A DNA stretch of 64,000 nt from Streptomyces iconiensis (GTDB taxonomy: Bacteria; Actinomycetota; Actinomycetes; Streptomycetales; Streptomycetaceae): positions 212,477 through 276,476 of the forward strand of contig NZ_JANCPR020000006.1 of the NCBI RefSeq assembly GCF_028657195.3, given 5' to 3'. Position 1 is the stretch's first letter. Each line of letters opens with the position of its first letter. The position numbers and the translations under genes are program-made. Shown piece after piece: positions 51,458 through 60,288 of this stretch. Under the pieces are notes generated by a model, which saw only the letters and a program-made list of their open reading frames with translations, had not been told where the DNA came from and ran no database searches.

Positions 51458-51510
51458 GATTGACGAGGCCCGTCAATCGGCGGGGCGCGGATTGACGTCC
51501 CTGGTCAATC
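51458..51510. promoter_or_regulatory. paired operator sites upstream of the ArsR-type gene
   Basis: GATTGAC-N7-GTCAATC occurs twice, at 51458-51478 and 51490-51510. Both have the same spacing and the same flanks (GCG before, GGCG after). Centres are 32 bp apart, about three helical turns, so both would face the same side of the DNA. The arms are perfect inverted repeats. Confidence 0.75.
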
Positions 51511-51549
51511 GGCGTGCTTCCGTGCGCTGTCGGACGCAGCGTCGTCGGT

Positions 51550-51783
51550 ATGAGCATCCAAGAGCAGTACGCGATCGACACCTGGCGGCTCCGCGGTGCG
51601 GGACAGGCCGAGCCACCGGCCCCGGGCTCCCACGAGGCCAAGCTCCTGCGTGCCTGGTGGGTGGCCCGCAGGGAGGCCAAGGCGCTGCGCGACGGTACGG
51701 GGGGAGCGGCATCCCCGCCGGCGTCCAGGTGGACGTCCAGGCGGACGTCCCGGCGCCTCCGACGGCCTCCGCGCAGGGCTTAA
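51550..51783 (+). CDS. possible small protein of unknown function
   Basis: This 77-residue frame starts at ATG 51550. It begins MSIQEQYAIDTWRLRG and is Arg/Ala-rich with amphipathic character and an AKLLRAWWVARREAKALRDG helix. It lies immediately right of the paired operators and would be the first gene controlled by them on this side. There is no obvious ribosome-binding site and no recognisable domain; the C-terminus is low-complexity Arg. It could be a chance frame. Confidence 0.4.
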   Translation: MSIQEQYAIDTWRLRGAGQAEPPAPGSHEAKLLRAWWVARREAKALRDGTGGAASPPASRWTSRRTSRRLRRPPRRA

Positions 51784-51848
51784 CATGGCGTGGTCACGTC
51801 CGGTACCGGCAGCACCAGCGGACCGGAACGCATACGGAAGGCCACTCC

Positions 51849-52910
51849 GTGAACACTCAGCAACCCCCTGGCGGCCCCCACGAGCCGCCGGCACCGGCAC
51901 GGGCCGAGGACCGCCCCGCACGGCTCTCGGTCGGCGTCGTCGGCGCCGGCCGCGTCGGGCCCGCGCTCGCCGCGGCACTGCGGCTGGCCGGGCACCGCCC
52001 GGTCGCCGCTTCCGGCGTCTCGGAAACCTCCAGGCGCCGCGCCGCCGATCTGCTCCCCGACGTACCCCTGGTCGAGCCGGCCGAGGTCCTCGCGCGCGCC
52101 GACCTGGTCCTGCTGACCGTGCCCGACGACGCGCTGCCAGGGCTGGTGTCAGGACTGGCGCAGACGGGGGCCGTGCGACAGGGACAGCTCGTCGTGCACA
52201 CCTCCGGGCGCTTCGGTACCGGAGTGCTCCAGCCCGCGCTGCGCGCAGGGGCGCTGCCGCTCGCGCTGCACCCCGCGATGACCTTCACCGGTACGGCCGT
52301 CGATGTGCAGCGGCTTGCCGGGTGCTCCTTCGGTGTCACGGCGCCGGAGGAGCTGCGGCTGGCGGCCCAGGCGCTCGTCATCGAGATGGGCGGCGAGCCG
52401 GAGTGGGTAGAGGAGGAGATGCGCGCCCTCTACCACGCGGCCCTCGCCATCGGTGCCAACCACCTCGTCACCCTGGTCACCCAGTCCATGGAGCTGCTGC
52501 GCGCCTCCGGCGTGCAGGCGCCCGACCGGATGCTCGGCCCGCTGCTCGGCGCCGCGCTAGACAACGCGCTGCGCTCCGGCGACTCGGCGCTGACGGGACC
52601 CGTGGCGCGCGGGGACGCGGGCACCGTCTCCGCACACGTCGCCGAGCTGAGCAAGCACGCGCCGCAGACCGTCGCCGGTTACCTCGCGATGGCCAGGGCG
52701 ACGGCCGACAGGGCGCTCGCACACGGGCTGCTCAAGCCCGAACTGGCCGAGGCCCTGCTCGACGTGCTCTCGCACGGCCAGGCCACCGGTGAGCCCGGCG
52801 CCGGCGGGCACGGCAAGACCGGCGGAGACGGCAAGACCGGCGGGGACGGCAGAGACGGCACAGACGGCGGGCAAGGCGACGACGGAGAGCACGGGGGGAC
52901 CGGCGAATGA
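51849..52910 (+). CDS. Rossmann-like / DUF2520 oxidoreductase-like protein
   Basis: This 353-residue protein has the dinucleotide-binding pattern [22 protein letters not shown], then VPDDAL and HPAMTFTG, followed by a helical DUF2520 domain as in ketopantoate-reductase-like proteins ([17 protein letters not shown] region). The C-terminus is a Gly/Asp/Lys-rich low-complexity tail of about 35 residues. It begins the panC-nadB-nadC-coaX operon, and panC overlaps its stop by 4 bp. It may reduce a pantothenate intermediate (inference from fold and neighbours), but that is unproven. Confidence 0.87.
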   Translation: MNTQQPPGGPHEPPAPARAEDRPARLSVGVVGAGRVGPALAAALRLAGHRPVAASGVSETSRRRAADLLPDVPLVEPAEVLARADLVLLTVPDDALPGLVSGLAQTGAVRQGQLVVHTSGRFGTGVLQPALRAGALPLALHPAMTFTGTAVDVQRLAGCSFGVTAPEELRLAAQALVIEMGGEPEWVEEEMRALYHAALAIGANHLVTLVTQSMELLRASGVQAPDRMLGPLLGAALDNALRSGDSALTGPVARGDAGTVSAHVAELSKHAPQTVAGYLAMARATADRALAHGLLKPELAEALLDVLSHGQATGEPGAGGHGKTGGDGKTGGDGRDGTDGGQGDDGEHGGTGE

Positions 52911-53830
52911 GCCCCGTGCCACCTCCCGCCGTCGCCCGTACGGCGGCCGAACTGCGCGCCCTCCCACGCTCCGGTACCGACACCGGTACCGGCACCGGCA
53001 CCGGCACCGCTGCCGGTGAGCGTGCCGTCGTGATGACCATGGGAGCCCTCCACGAGGGCCACGCCGCACTGGTGCGCGCGGCCCGCGAACGGGTCGGGCC
53101 CGGCGGCCAGGTCGTCGTCACCGTCTTCGTCAACCCGCTCCAGTTCGGCGAGGGCGAGGACCTGGAGCGCTATCCGCGCACCCTGGAGGCCGATCTGGCC
53201 GTCGCGGGCAAGGAGGGCGCCGACGTCGTCTTCGCGCCCCCGGCCGAGGAGGTGTACCCGGGCGGCGAACCCCAGGTGCGGATCACGGCAGGCCCGATGG
53301 GCGAGGTGCTGGAAGGCGCCGTACGCCCGGGGCACTTCGACGGGATGCTGACGGTCGTCGCCAAGATGCTGCACCTGACGGCGCCCGACGCCGCGTTCTT
53401 CGGCCAGAAGGACGCCCAGCAACTCGCCCTCGTACGGCGCATGGTGCGCGATCTGAACTTCCCCGTACGCGTGGTCGCCGTACCGACCGTGCGCGAGGAC
53501 GACGGGCTGGCTCTCTCCAGCCGCAACCGCTACTTGTCCGCTGCGGAGCGCGCACACGGACTCGCGCTCTCACGCGCGCTCGCGGCCGGTGAACGCGCCC
53601 TGGGGCAGGGCGGCCAGGACGCCGGAGCCGTGCTGCGCGCCGCGCGTGACGTCCTCGCCGCCGCCTCGGGGCTCGTCGTCGACTACGTGGCGCTGGTCGA
53701 CCCCGGGAGCTTCACGGAGATCCGGAGCGGGAAGTGGGAGGGCGAGGCCGTGCTCGCCGTCGCAGCGCGCGCCGGCACCACCCGGCTCATCGACAACGCC
53801 CCGCTCCACTTCGGAAAGCGGAACCCATGA
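52907..53830 (+). CDS. panC: pantothenate synthetase
   Basis: This 307-residue enzyme condenses pantoate and beta-alanine with ATP. It has [18 protein letters not shown] (HxGH motif), [29 protein letters not shown] and the KMSKS-like [10 protein letters not shown] stretch of six Gly-Thr-type dipeptides (encoded by ACCGGC repeats, 52978-53008) sits between the first helix and the first strand, an insertion not needed by the fold. The ATG overlaps the preceding stop (ATGA), and the nadB ATG overlaps its own stop. Confidence 0.96.
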   Translation: MSPVPPPAVARTAAELRALPRSGTDTGTGTGTGTAAGERAVVMTMGALHEGHAALVRAARERVGPGGQVVVTVFVNPLQFGEGEDLERYPRTLEADLAVAGKEGADVVFAPPAEEVYPGGEPQVRITAGPMGEVLEGAVRPGHFDGMLTVVAKMLHLTAPDAAFFGQKDAQQLALVRRMVRDLNFPVRVVAVPTVREDDGLALSSRNRYLSAAERAHGLALSRALAAGERALGQGGQDAGAVLRAARDVLAAASGLVVDYVALVDPGSFTEIRSGKWEGEAVLAVAARAGTTRLIDNAPLHFGKRNP

Positions 53831-55656
53831 CGGAGCACAGCGACCGGATAGGCGCCGAGCCGCTCACGGCGCCCGCACCCGGCTGGACGGTCGAGGCCGA
53901 CGTGGTCGTGGTCGGTTCCGGCGTCGCCGGCCTCACGGCCGCACTGCGCTGCGCCGCCACGGGAGCCCGTACGGTCGTCGTCACCAAGGCCCGCCTCGAC
54001 GACGGCTCGACCCGCTGGGCGCAGGGCGGCATCGCCGCGGCGCTCGACGAGGGCGACACCCCCGGCCAGCACCTCGACGACACCCTGGTCGCGGGCGCCG
54101 GGCTGTGCGACGAGGAGGCCGTACGCACCCTCGTCACCGAGGGCCCCGACGCCGTACGCCGCCTCATCGCGGCCGGCGCGCGCTTCGACACGACCGGGGA
54201 AACCGGCGCCCTCGCACTCACCCGCGAGGGTGGCCACCACCGCCGCCGCATCGCCCACGCGGGCGGTGACGCGACCGGCGCCGAGATCTCCCGCGCGCTG
54301 GTGGAGGCCGTACACGCGCAGAAGGACCTGCGCACGGTCGAGAACGCCCTTGTGCTCGAACTCCTCAAGGACGGCGCCGGCCACGCGGCGGGCGTGACCC
54401 TGCACGTCATGGGCGAGGGCCAGCACGACGGCGTCGGCGCCGTACGCGCACCCGCCGTCGTCCTCGCCACCGGTGGTATGGGGCAGGTGTTCGCCGCGAC
54501 GACGAACCCGCCCGTCTCCACGGGAGACGGCGTCGCGCTCGCGCTGCGTGCCGGGGCCGAGGTGTCCGATCTGGAGTTCGTCCAGTTCCACCCCACGGTG
54601 CTCTACCTGGGCCCGGAGGCGGAGGGGCAGCAGCCGCTGATCTCCGAGGCGGTACGCGGTGAGGGCGCGCACCTCGTCGACGCGGACGGCGTCCGCTTCA
54701 TGGAGGGCCGGCACCCGCTCGCCGAACTGGCGCCCCGCGACATCGTGGCCAAGGGCATCATGCGGCACGCCGCCGCCCGCGGCACCGACCACATGTTCCT
54801 CGACGGCCGCCACTTCGGCGCCGCGATGTGGGAGACCCGCTTCCCGACGATCCTCGCCGCCTGCCGTGCCCACGGCATCGACCCCGTACGCTCCCCGATC
54901 CCGGTGGCGCCGGCTGCGCACTACGCCTCCGGCGGCGTACGCACCGACCTGTACGGGCGCACGACCGTGCCGGGGCTGTACGCCTGCGGCGAGGTCGCCT
55001 GCACGGGCGTGCACGGTGCCAACAGGCTCGCCTCCAACAGCCTGTTGGAGGGCCTCGTGTTCGCCGAACGGATCGCGGAACACGTCACCGAGCGGGCCGC
55101 GGAACACGTCCCGGGGCACCCCCACGCCGCCGACCCGGCCCCCAACGCCGGGCAGCACACGCCCACTTCACCGGAAGCGGGGGACGCCCGCACGCCGGGG
55201 AGCGCCCGCACGCCGGGAAGCACCCGTGCGCCCGGGAACGAGGGGGCTGCGGGGAACGTGGCGAACGCCACCACCCAGCACGCGACGTCGCTGCTGCCGG
55301 CGGAAGCACGTCACGCGGTGCAGAGGATCATGACCGGTGGTGCGGGAGTGCTGCGTTCCGCGCGTAGTCTCCTCAGCGCCGCCGGGCAACTCGCCGCGCT
55401 TCCGGCCGAACTGGCCGACAAGCCGGCCGAGCCGGGTGTGGACACATGGGAGGCGACCAACCTCCACCTCGTGGCCCGTGTCCTCGTCGCAGCCGCACTG
55501 CGGCGCGAGGAGACGCGGGGGTGCCACTGGCGCGAGGACCACCCGGACCGTGACGACACGCGCTGGCGGCGCCACCTCGTCGTGAGCCTCCCGCTCACCG
55601 TCCGTACGACACAGACGACCGCGTTCCCGCCGGTCGCGCCCAAGGAGAGAACGTGA
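53827..55656 (+). CDS. nadB: L-aspartate oxidase
   Basis: This 609-residue flavoenzyme makes iminoaspartate, the first NAD precursor. It has the FAD motif [28 protein letters not shown], the HPTVLY active-site region, [15 protein letters not shown], and [53 protein letters not shown], all intact. After about residue 425 an insert of about 60 residues carries TPGSxR repeats before the C-terminal helical domain. Its start overlaps panC by 4 bp; its stop overlaps the nadC GTG. Confidence 0.96.
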   Translation: MTEHSDRIGAEPLTAPAPGWTVEADVVVVGSGVAGLTAALRCAATGARTVVVTKARLDDGSTRWAQGGIAAALDEGDTPGQHLDDTLVAGAGLCDEEAVRTLVTEGPDAVRRLIAAGARFDTTGETGALALTREGGHHRRRIAHAGGDATGAEISRALVEAVHAQKDLRTVENALVLELLKDGAGHAAGVTLHVMGEGQHDGVGAVRAPAVVLATGGMGQVFAATTNPPVSTGDGVALALRAGAEVSDLEFVQFHPTVLYLGPEAEGQQPLISEAVRGEGAHLVDADGVRFMEGRHPLAELAPRDIVAKGIMRHAAARGTDHMFLDGRHFGAAMWETRFPTILAACRAHGIDPVRSPIPVAPAAHYASGGVRTDLYGRTTVPGLYACGEVACTGVHGANRLASNSLLEGLVFAERIAEHVTERAAEHVPGHPHAADPAPNAGQHTPTSPEAGDARTPGSARTPGSTRAPGNEGAAGNVANATTQHATSLLPAEARHAVQRIMTGGAGVLRSARSLLSAAGQLAALPAELADKPAEPGVDTWEATNLHLVARVLVAAALRREETRGCHWREDHPDRDDTRWRRHLVVSLPLTVRTTQTTAFPPVAPKERT

Positions 55657-56696
55657 CCAGCCCGGAACCAGTAGACCTGTCCCTCCTCCAGATCGGCGGC
55701 CCCGCGACGACTGCCGAGCCGCCCGGCCAGGGCGGCTGCGGCGACGGCTGCGGCTGCGCCGCCGGCGAGGCCGAGGGCGAGGGCGCCGATCTCGATCCGC
55801 TCGAATGCGGCCTCGACCCCGACCTGGCGCAACTCCTGCTGGACTCGGGCCTCGACCCGGTCCAGGTCGAGGACATCGCACACCTGGCCGTTGAGGAGGA
55901 CCTCGACCGCGGCGTGGACGTCACCAGCGTGGCCACGGTCCCCGAAGGGTCCTTCGCCACGGGCGACTTCACCGCGCGTGAGGCGGGCACCGTCGCGGGG
56001 CTGCGGGTCGCCGAGGCGGTCCTGTCGGTGGTGTGCACCGACGAGTTCGAGGTGGAGCGGCACGTCCTGGACGGCGACAGGGTCGAGGCGGGCGACAAGC
56101 TGCTGACCGTACGCACCAACACCCGCGACCTGCTCACGGGCGAGCGCAGCGCCCTCAACCTGCTGTGCCGCCTCTCGGGCATCGCCACGGCGACCCGCGC
56201 CTGGTCCGACGCGCTGGAGGGCACGAAGACGCGCGTACGGGACACCAGGAAGACGACGCCAGGGCTGCGCGCGCTGGAGAAGTTCGCCGTGCGCTGCGGC
56301 GGCGGGGTCAACCACCGCATGTCGCTCTCGGACGCCGCGCTCATCAAGGACAACCACGTGATCGCGGCCGGCGGTGTGGGCGAGGCGTTCGCGCGGGTGA
56401 GGGCCGAGTTCCCCGACATCCCGATCGAGGTCGAAGTGGACAGGCTCGATCAGATCACGCCCGTTCTGAACCAGGGTGCGGATCTGATCCTTCTCGACAA
56501 CTTCGGCCCGGAACAGACCGCCGAGGCAGTCGCGCTGGTCGCGGGCCAGGCGAAGCTGGAGTCCTCGGGCCGCCTCACGCTGGAGAACGCGCCCGCATAC
56601 GCGGCGGCCGGCGTCGACTTCCTCGCCGTCGGCAGCCTCACGCACTCCTCCCCGATCCTCGACATCGGCCTGGACCTTCGAGAGGAATCGGCCTGA
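55653..56696 (+). CDS. nadC: nicotinate-nucleotide pyrophosphorylase (quinolinate phosphoribosyltransferase)
   Basis: This 347-residue protein has AL(V)EEDLDRGVDVTSV, the GLRVAEAVL region, RTTxx-type NLLCRLSGIATATRAW, TRKTTPGLRALEKFAVRCGGG, IKDNHV, EVEVDRLDQ and ENAPAYAAAGVDFLAVG. It converts quinolinate and PRPP to nicotinate mononucleotide. An N-terminal extension of about 60 residues contains four cysteines in CGDGCGC-type spacing plus acidic residues, unlike most NadC proteins. The GTG overlaps the nadB stop. nadA is not in this operon. Confidence 0.95.
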   Translation: MTSPEPVDLSLLQIGGPATTAEPPGQGGCGDGCGCAAGEAEGEGADLDPLECGLDPDLAQLLLDSGLDPVQVEDIAHLAVEEDLDRGVDVTSVATVPEGSFATGDFTAREAGTVAGLRVAEAVLSVVCTDEFEVERHVLDGDRVEAGDKLLTVRTNTRDLLTGERSALNLLCRLSGIATATRAWSDALEGTKTRVRDTRKTTPGLRALEKFAVRCGGGVNHRMSLSDAALIKDNHVIAAGGVGEAFARVRAEFPDIPIEVEVDRLDQITPVLNQGADLILLDNFGPEQTAEAVALVAGQAKLESSGRLTLENAPAYAAAGVDFLAVGSLTHSSPILDIGLDLREESA

Positions 56697-57493
56697 TGCT
56701 GCTGACCATCGACGTGGGCAACACCCACACCGTTCTGGGCCTGTTCGACGGGGAGGAGATCGTCGAGCACTGGCGCATCTCGACCGAGGCGCGTCGTACG
56801 GCGGACGAACTCGCCGTGCTCCTCCAGGGGTTGATGGGCATGCACCCGCTCCTCGGCGAGGAACTGGGCGACAACGTCGAGGGCATCGCCATCTGCTCGA
56901 CCGTCCCCTCGGTACTGCACGAGCTGCGCGAGGTGACCCGCCGCTACTACGGCGACATCCCCGCCGTCCTGGTCGAGCCAGGGGTCAAGACGGGCGTGCC
57001 GATCCTGATGGACAACCCCAAGGAGGTCGGCGCCGACCGCATCATCAACGCGCTCGCCGCCGTCGAGCTGTACGGCGGCCCCTGTGTGGTCGTCGACTTC
57101 GGCACGGCCACGACCTTCGACGCGGTCTCCGCACGCGGCGAGTACGTCGGCGGCGTGATCGCACCCGGTATCGAGATCTCCGTGGACGCACTGGGCGTAC
57201 GCGGCGCACAGCTCCGCAAGATCGAGATCGCCCGCCCGCGCAGCGTCATCGGCAAGAACACCGTCGAGGCCATGCAGTCGGGCATCATCTACGGCTTCGC
57301 TGGGCAGGTCGACGGCGTCGTGAACCGCATGGCGACCGAGCTGGCCGACGACCCGGACGAGGTCACGGTGATCGCCACCGGCGGCCTCGCGCCCATGGTG
57401 CTGGGCGAGTCCAGCGTCATCGACGAGCACGAGCCCTGGCTCACCCTGATCGGCCTGCGGCTGGTCTATGAGCGCAACGTAGACCGGAGCTGA
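56696..57493 (+). CDS. coaX: type III pantothenate kinase
   Basis: This 265-residue protein has LTIDVGNTHTVLGLF at the N-terminus (phosphate-binding motif), DRIINALAAVELYGGPCVVVDFGTATTFDAVS with the catalytic aspartates, and GGVIAPGIEIS. It catalyses the first step of CoA synthesis, downstream of PanC, which explains its place in the operon. The ATG shares one base with the nadC stop (TGATG). The following 276-bp gap (57494-57769) has partly repeated AGCTGA-CG-CCGCCCC words and an AT-richer end. Confidence 0.96.
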   Translation: MLLTIDVGNTHTVLGLFDGEEIVEHWRISTEARRTADELAVLLQGLMGMHPLLGEELGDNVEGIAICSTVPSVLHELREVTRRYYGDIPAVLVEPGVKTGVPILMDNPKEVGADRIINALAAVELYGGPCVVVDFGTATTFDAVSARGEYVGGVIAPGIEISVDALGVRGAQLRKIEIARPRSVIGKNTVEAMQSGIIYGFAGQVDGVVNRMATELADDPDEVTVIATGGLAPMVLGESSVIDEHEPWLTLIGLRLVYERNVDRS

Positions 57494-57769
57494 CCGAGAC
57501 CGACCGCAGCCGCCCCAAGCTGATCGCAACCGCCCCGAGGCGACTGGACGCGAGCCGAGCCGACTGGACGACCGGTCCGACTGGCTCCCACCCAAGCCGA
57601 CCCGCAACGAGCCGAATCGGCTTCCGGAAAGCCCGATACGAATCCGGCAGAAAAGCAGCACGCAAAGGGCGGCGCCGCTCACAAAGCAGTCATAAAGCGG
57701 GCGTCATACGCCACGCCGTGCCTCCGGGCGATAAGCACATTTAGCGGATACGCGCCGTATCGTCGCCGC

Positions 57770-58594
57770 ATGCCAACGCCCTACGGTTCCCGAGGAGGCG
57801 TGGCGTTCAGCGCGGACGAGCTGCGTGTGCTCGGCGGCGCCCTCGCCATCGCCCTCCAGTCCGACCCCGCGCCCGAGGAGGCGCGGGACTACTTGCGCCT
57901 CGCCGAGGCCGTGGAGGAGACGGTGCGCGAGGGATACAGGCTGCGGTCCTTCCTGCTCGGCGACCTCGCCCGGTACCGCGAGGCGCTCCCCGGTGCGGCG
58001 CCCGGCTACCTCGACCAGCTGGAGGCGGCGCTCACCACGGGTTACCTCCCCCGCCCCGACGACCTCGCGGCGCTGCGCACGCTGTGCGGCGAGGCCGCGG
58101 GAGAGCCCGAGACGGACCGCCGCCTCGCGCTGCTGCACCGCTGCGAGAGCCTCGCCGAGAGCGCCGTGCGCGCCCGCCTCCGCGGCCTGTCCGGTTCCCC
58201 TGCCGTGCCAGGGCCCGCCTGCGTTCCCGCAGGCCGCACGCCGCAGCACGACGAGACGGCCCCGTCGCCCGCGACGGCCGGGGACGAGCCCACGCGGAAG
58301 CCGGCCCCCGAGCCCGAGCCCGAGCGGAAGCCCGAACCCGAGCGCGAACCGGAGCCCGGTGCCGAGCCACAGTCGCCGCCCTCCCGGCCCGTCCCCACAC
58401 CGGGCGAGGTCTTCCCGCCCCGCAGGCGCTCGGCGCCGCACCCCGGGCGCGAGGCGCCGGACACACCGGATACGCCGGAAACACCGGAATCGGAGCTGTC
58501 GGAGACATCGGAAAACGTGCCGCGGGAAACGCAGTTGAGGGAAACGCCGGAGTCGCCGGAGCCCGAGCGGGAGAGGCACCCGATTCCCGCCTGA
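57770..58594 (+). CDS. hypothetical protein with charged Pro/Glu-rich C-terminus
   Basis: This 274-residue protein has two parts. The first 135 residues form a compact, mainly helical region (FSADELRVLGGALAIALQ, then YLRLAEAVEETVREGYRLRSFLLGDLARYREALPG). The rest is disordered, with Glu-Pro-Glu-rich (EPEPERKPEPEREPEP-type) and Thr-Pro repeats. No known domain was recognised. ATG 57770 follows an AT-richer segment typical of a promoter. The N-terminal part looks conserved in character, so a real gene is likely. Confidence 0.75.
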   Translation: MPTPYGSRGGVAFSADELRVLGGALAIALQSDPAPEEARDYLRLAEAVEETVREGYRLRSFLLGDLARYREALPGAAPGYLDQLEAALTTGYLPRPDDLAALRTLCGEAAGEPETDRRLALLHRCESLAESAVRARLRGLSGSPAVPGPACVPAGRTPQHDETAPSPATAGDEPTRKPAPEPEPERKPEPEREPEPGAEPQSPPSRPVPTPGEVFPPRRRSAPHPGREAPDTPDTPETPESELSETSENVPRETQLRETPESPEPERERHPIPA

Positions 58595-58640
58595 AGCCCC
58601 CGCGTTACGCTGGACGCCTGCTCACCGAGGAGGCCCAGCC

Positions 58641-58811
58641 ATGGACTACGTCGCCGCACTCACCCCGCCGTTCGTGATGGCGGTGGCATTCACTGCGCTC
58701 ATCGTGACGATCGTCAAGAGCCAGGGTGGCGCCAACAAGGCCAAGGAAGACGGCGCCGTCGATGCCGCACTGGCCGAGGCCAAGTCCACGCGCCAGAAGT
58801 CCGAGGACTGA
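58641..58811 (+). CDS. 56-residue single-pass membrane protein
   Basis: The frame starts ATG at 58641 and has one hydrophobic segment (FVMAVAFTALIVTIVKSQ). A charged, Lys/Asp/Ala-rich tail follows, ending RQKSED. GAGGAGG lies about 7 bases before the ATG, an excellent ribosome-binding site, and third positions are G/C-rich. It lies between the hypothetical gene and the BlaI-type regulator. No family assigned. The single membrane helix with basic flank resembles small regulatory or complex-assembly subunits. Confidence 0.75.
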   Translation: MDYVAALTPPFVMAVAFTALIVTIVKSQGGANKAKEDGAVDAALAEAKSTRQKSED

Positions 58812-58838
58812 CTCGATTCGGACATCTCCGACTATTAT
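58808..58838 (+). promoter_or_regulatory. promoter of the BlaI-type gene, probably leaderless
   Basis: CTGACT (58808-58813) and TATTAT (58833-58838) are 19 bp apart. The GTG start codon at 58845 is only 6 bases after the -10, so the mRNA should begin at or beside the start codon. The -35 overlaps the stop codon of the small membrane protein gene. Confidence 0.5.
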
Positions 58839-58844
58839 TCTTCC

Positions 58845-59255
58845 GTGCCGAGGCCATTGGGAGAGTTGGAAGATGCCGTGATGACGCGGGTATGGCGATG
58901 GAACCGCCCCGTCACCGTCAGGGAAGTCCTCGAAGATCTGCAGAAGGAACGCACCGTCGCCTACACGACGGTGATGACCGTAATGGACAACCTGCGCCAG
59001 AAGGGCTGGCTCCGGCGGGATCAAGAAGGCCGGGCCTATCGATATGCGGCGGTCTCCACTCGTGCCGCCTACTCGGCGGCTCTCATGAACGAGGCGTGGT
59101 CGACCAGTGACAACCCGGCATCCGCTCTCGTGGACTTCTTCGGGATGATGTCGCCGGAACAGGTCGAGGTGCTGCGCGACGCCTTGCGCGTCGTACAACT
59201 GAACGGCGTCCATCTCGACGCCCCCGGCGGAGAGCCGGGCGACCAGGAGCGATAG
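58845..59255 (+). CDS. BlaI/MecI-type winged-helix regulator
   Basis: This 136-residue protein has LGELEDAVMTRVWRWNRPVTVREVLEDLQKERTVAYTTVMTVMDNLRQKGWLRRDQEGRAYRY, the BlaI/CopY/MecI helix-turn-helix pattern. A dimerisation helix with SALVDFFGMMSPEQVEVLRDAL follows. BlaI-type repressors are often inactivated by a partner protease BlaR; no such protease gene is adjacent. Streptomyces has many orphan members. The close -10 element suggests a leaderless transcript. Confidence 0.92.
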   Translation: MPRPLGELEDAVMTRVWRWNRPVTVREVLEDLQKERTVAYTTVMTVMDNLRQKGWLRRDQEGRAYRYAAVSTRAAYSAALMNEAWSTSDNPASALVDFFGMMSPEQVEVLRDALRVVQLNGVHLDAPGGEPGDQER

Positions 59256-59264
59256 CGTCCGTTC

Positions 59265-59789
59265 ATGCGAGAACGCGTACCGCTATCCGAAGTCACCATC
59301 CGCAGGGCACGCACGGCCGATGTCCCCGCTCTGCGCGGGCTCCTTGACGTGTACTCGCGCGACCGCATCCTGCTCGACAAAGCCACGGTGACGCTTTACG
59401 AGGACATCCAGGAGTTCTGGGTAGCGGAACAGGACACCGATGCCGAAGTTGTCGGCTGCGGTGCCCTGCACGTCATGTGGGAGGACCTGGCCGAGGTCAG
59501 GACGCTCGCCGTCGCTCCGACCCAGCGCGGAACCGGGGTCGGGCACATGCTCCTGGAGAAGCTGCTCACGACGGCGCGGTGGATCGGTGTGCGGCGTATT
59601 TTCTGTCTCACCTTCGAAGTGGACTTCTTCACCAAGCACGGCTTCACCGAGATCGGCGAGACACCTGTGGACGGCGATGTCTACAGCGAGCTGCTGCGTT
59701 CCTATGACGAGGGAGTCGCGGAGTTCCTGGGTCTCGAACGAGTGAAGCCGAACACCTTGGGCAACAGCCGCATGCTGCTGCATCTCTGA
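59265..59789 (+). CDS. GNAT acetyltransferase, probable N-acetylglutamate synthase (ArgA-like)
   Basis: This 174-residue protein has the GNAT fold: VTIRRARTADVPALRGLLDVY, CGALHVMWEDLAEVRTLAVAPTQRGTGVGHMLLEKLL (acetyl-CoA motif QRGTGVGH) and RRIFCLTFEVDFFTKHGFTEI. This short single-domain ArgA type is the N-acetylglutamate synthase of many actinobacteria, providing the first step of arginine biosynthesis. It lies 9 bp after the BlaI-type gene. The assignment as ArgA rather than another acetyltransferase is from family resemblance and the FTKHGF motif. Confidence 0.8.
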   Translation: MRERVPLSEVTIRRARTADVPALRGLLDVYSRDRILLDKATVTLYEDIQEFWVAEQDTDAEVVGCGALHVMWEDLAEVRTLAVAPTQRGTGVGHMLLEKLLTTARWIGVRRIFCLTFEVDFFTKHGFTEIGETPVDGDVYSELLRSYDEGVAEFLGLERVKPNTLGNSRMLLHL

Positions 59790-59949
59790 ACCGTCGCACA
59801 GAACAGCCACCACTATGTCCGAAAGATCCCGCCAATCCCAGCGGGTGGACGGGCAAACTCAGCCGAGGGTTTGTGTTTCTCCGGGAAAAGCGGTTTGCTT
59901 TCGTCGGCAGTATCAGTAATCCGTTATCGATGACGAATGGGAGTAGCCG

Positions 59950-60288
59950 GTGGCACAGAAGGTTCAGGTTCTTCTTGTCGACGACCTCGACGGCGGCGAA
60001 GCCGACGAGACAGTGACGTTCGCACTGGACGGGAAGACCTACGAGATCGACCTCACCACCGCTAATGCGGACAAGCTCCGTGGCGCTCTGGAGCCCTATC
60101 TGAAGAGCGGGCGCCGTACCGGTGGCCGTTCCGCACGCGGAAAGGGCGGCCGTGCCGCTTCCGGCGGTGGCAGCAGCCAGGACACCGCGAAGATCCGCGC
60201 GTGGGCCAAGGAGCAGGGCTACGAGGTCAACGACAGGGGTCGCGTCCCGGCCAGCATTCGTGAGGCCTACGAGAAGGCCAACGGCTGA
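59950..60288 (+). CDS. lsr2: nucleoid-associated protein Lsr2
   Basis: This 112-residue H-NS-like silencer has an N-terminal oligomerisation domain (VQVLLVDDLDGGEADETVTFALDGKTYEIDLT). A Gly/Arg/Lys-rich linker follows, then the C-terminal DNA-binding domain with IRAWAKEQGYEVNDRGRVPASI, whose RGR loop inserts in the minor groove of AT-rich DNA. GGGAG lies 6 bases before the GTG. The upstream 160 bp are AT-richer than the neighbours, allowing autoregulation (inference). The gene's end overlaps the convergent SCO3374-type gene by 22 bp. Confidence 0.96.
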   Translation: MAQKVQVLLVDDLDGGEADETVTFALDGKTYEIDLTTANADKLRGALEPYLKSGRRTGGRSARGKGGRAASGGGSSQDTAKIRAWAKEQGYEVNDRGRVPASIREAYEKANG

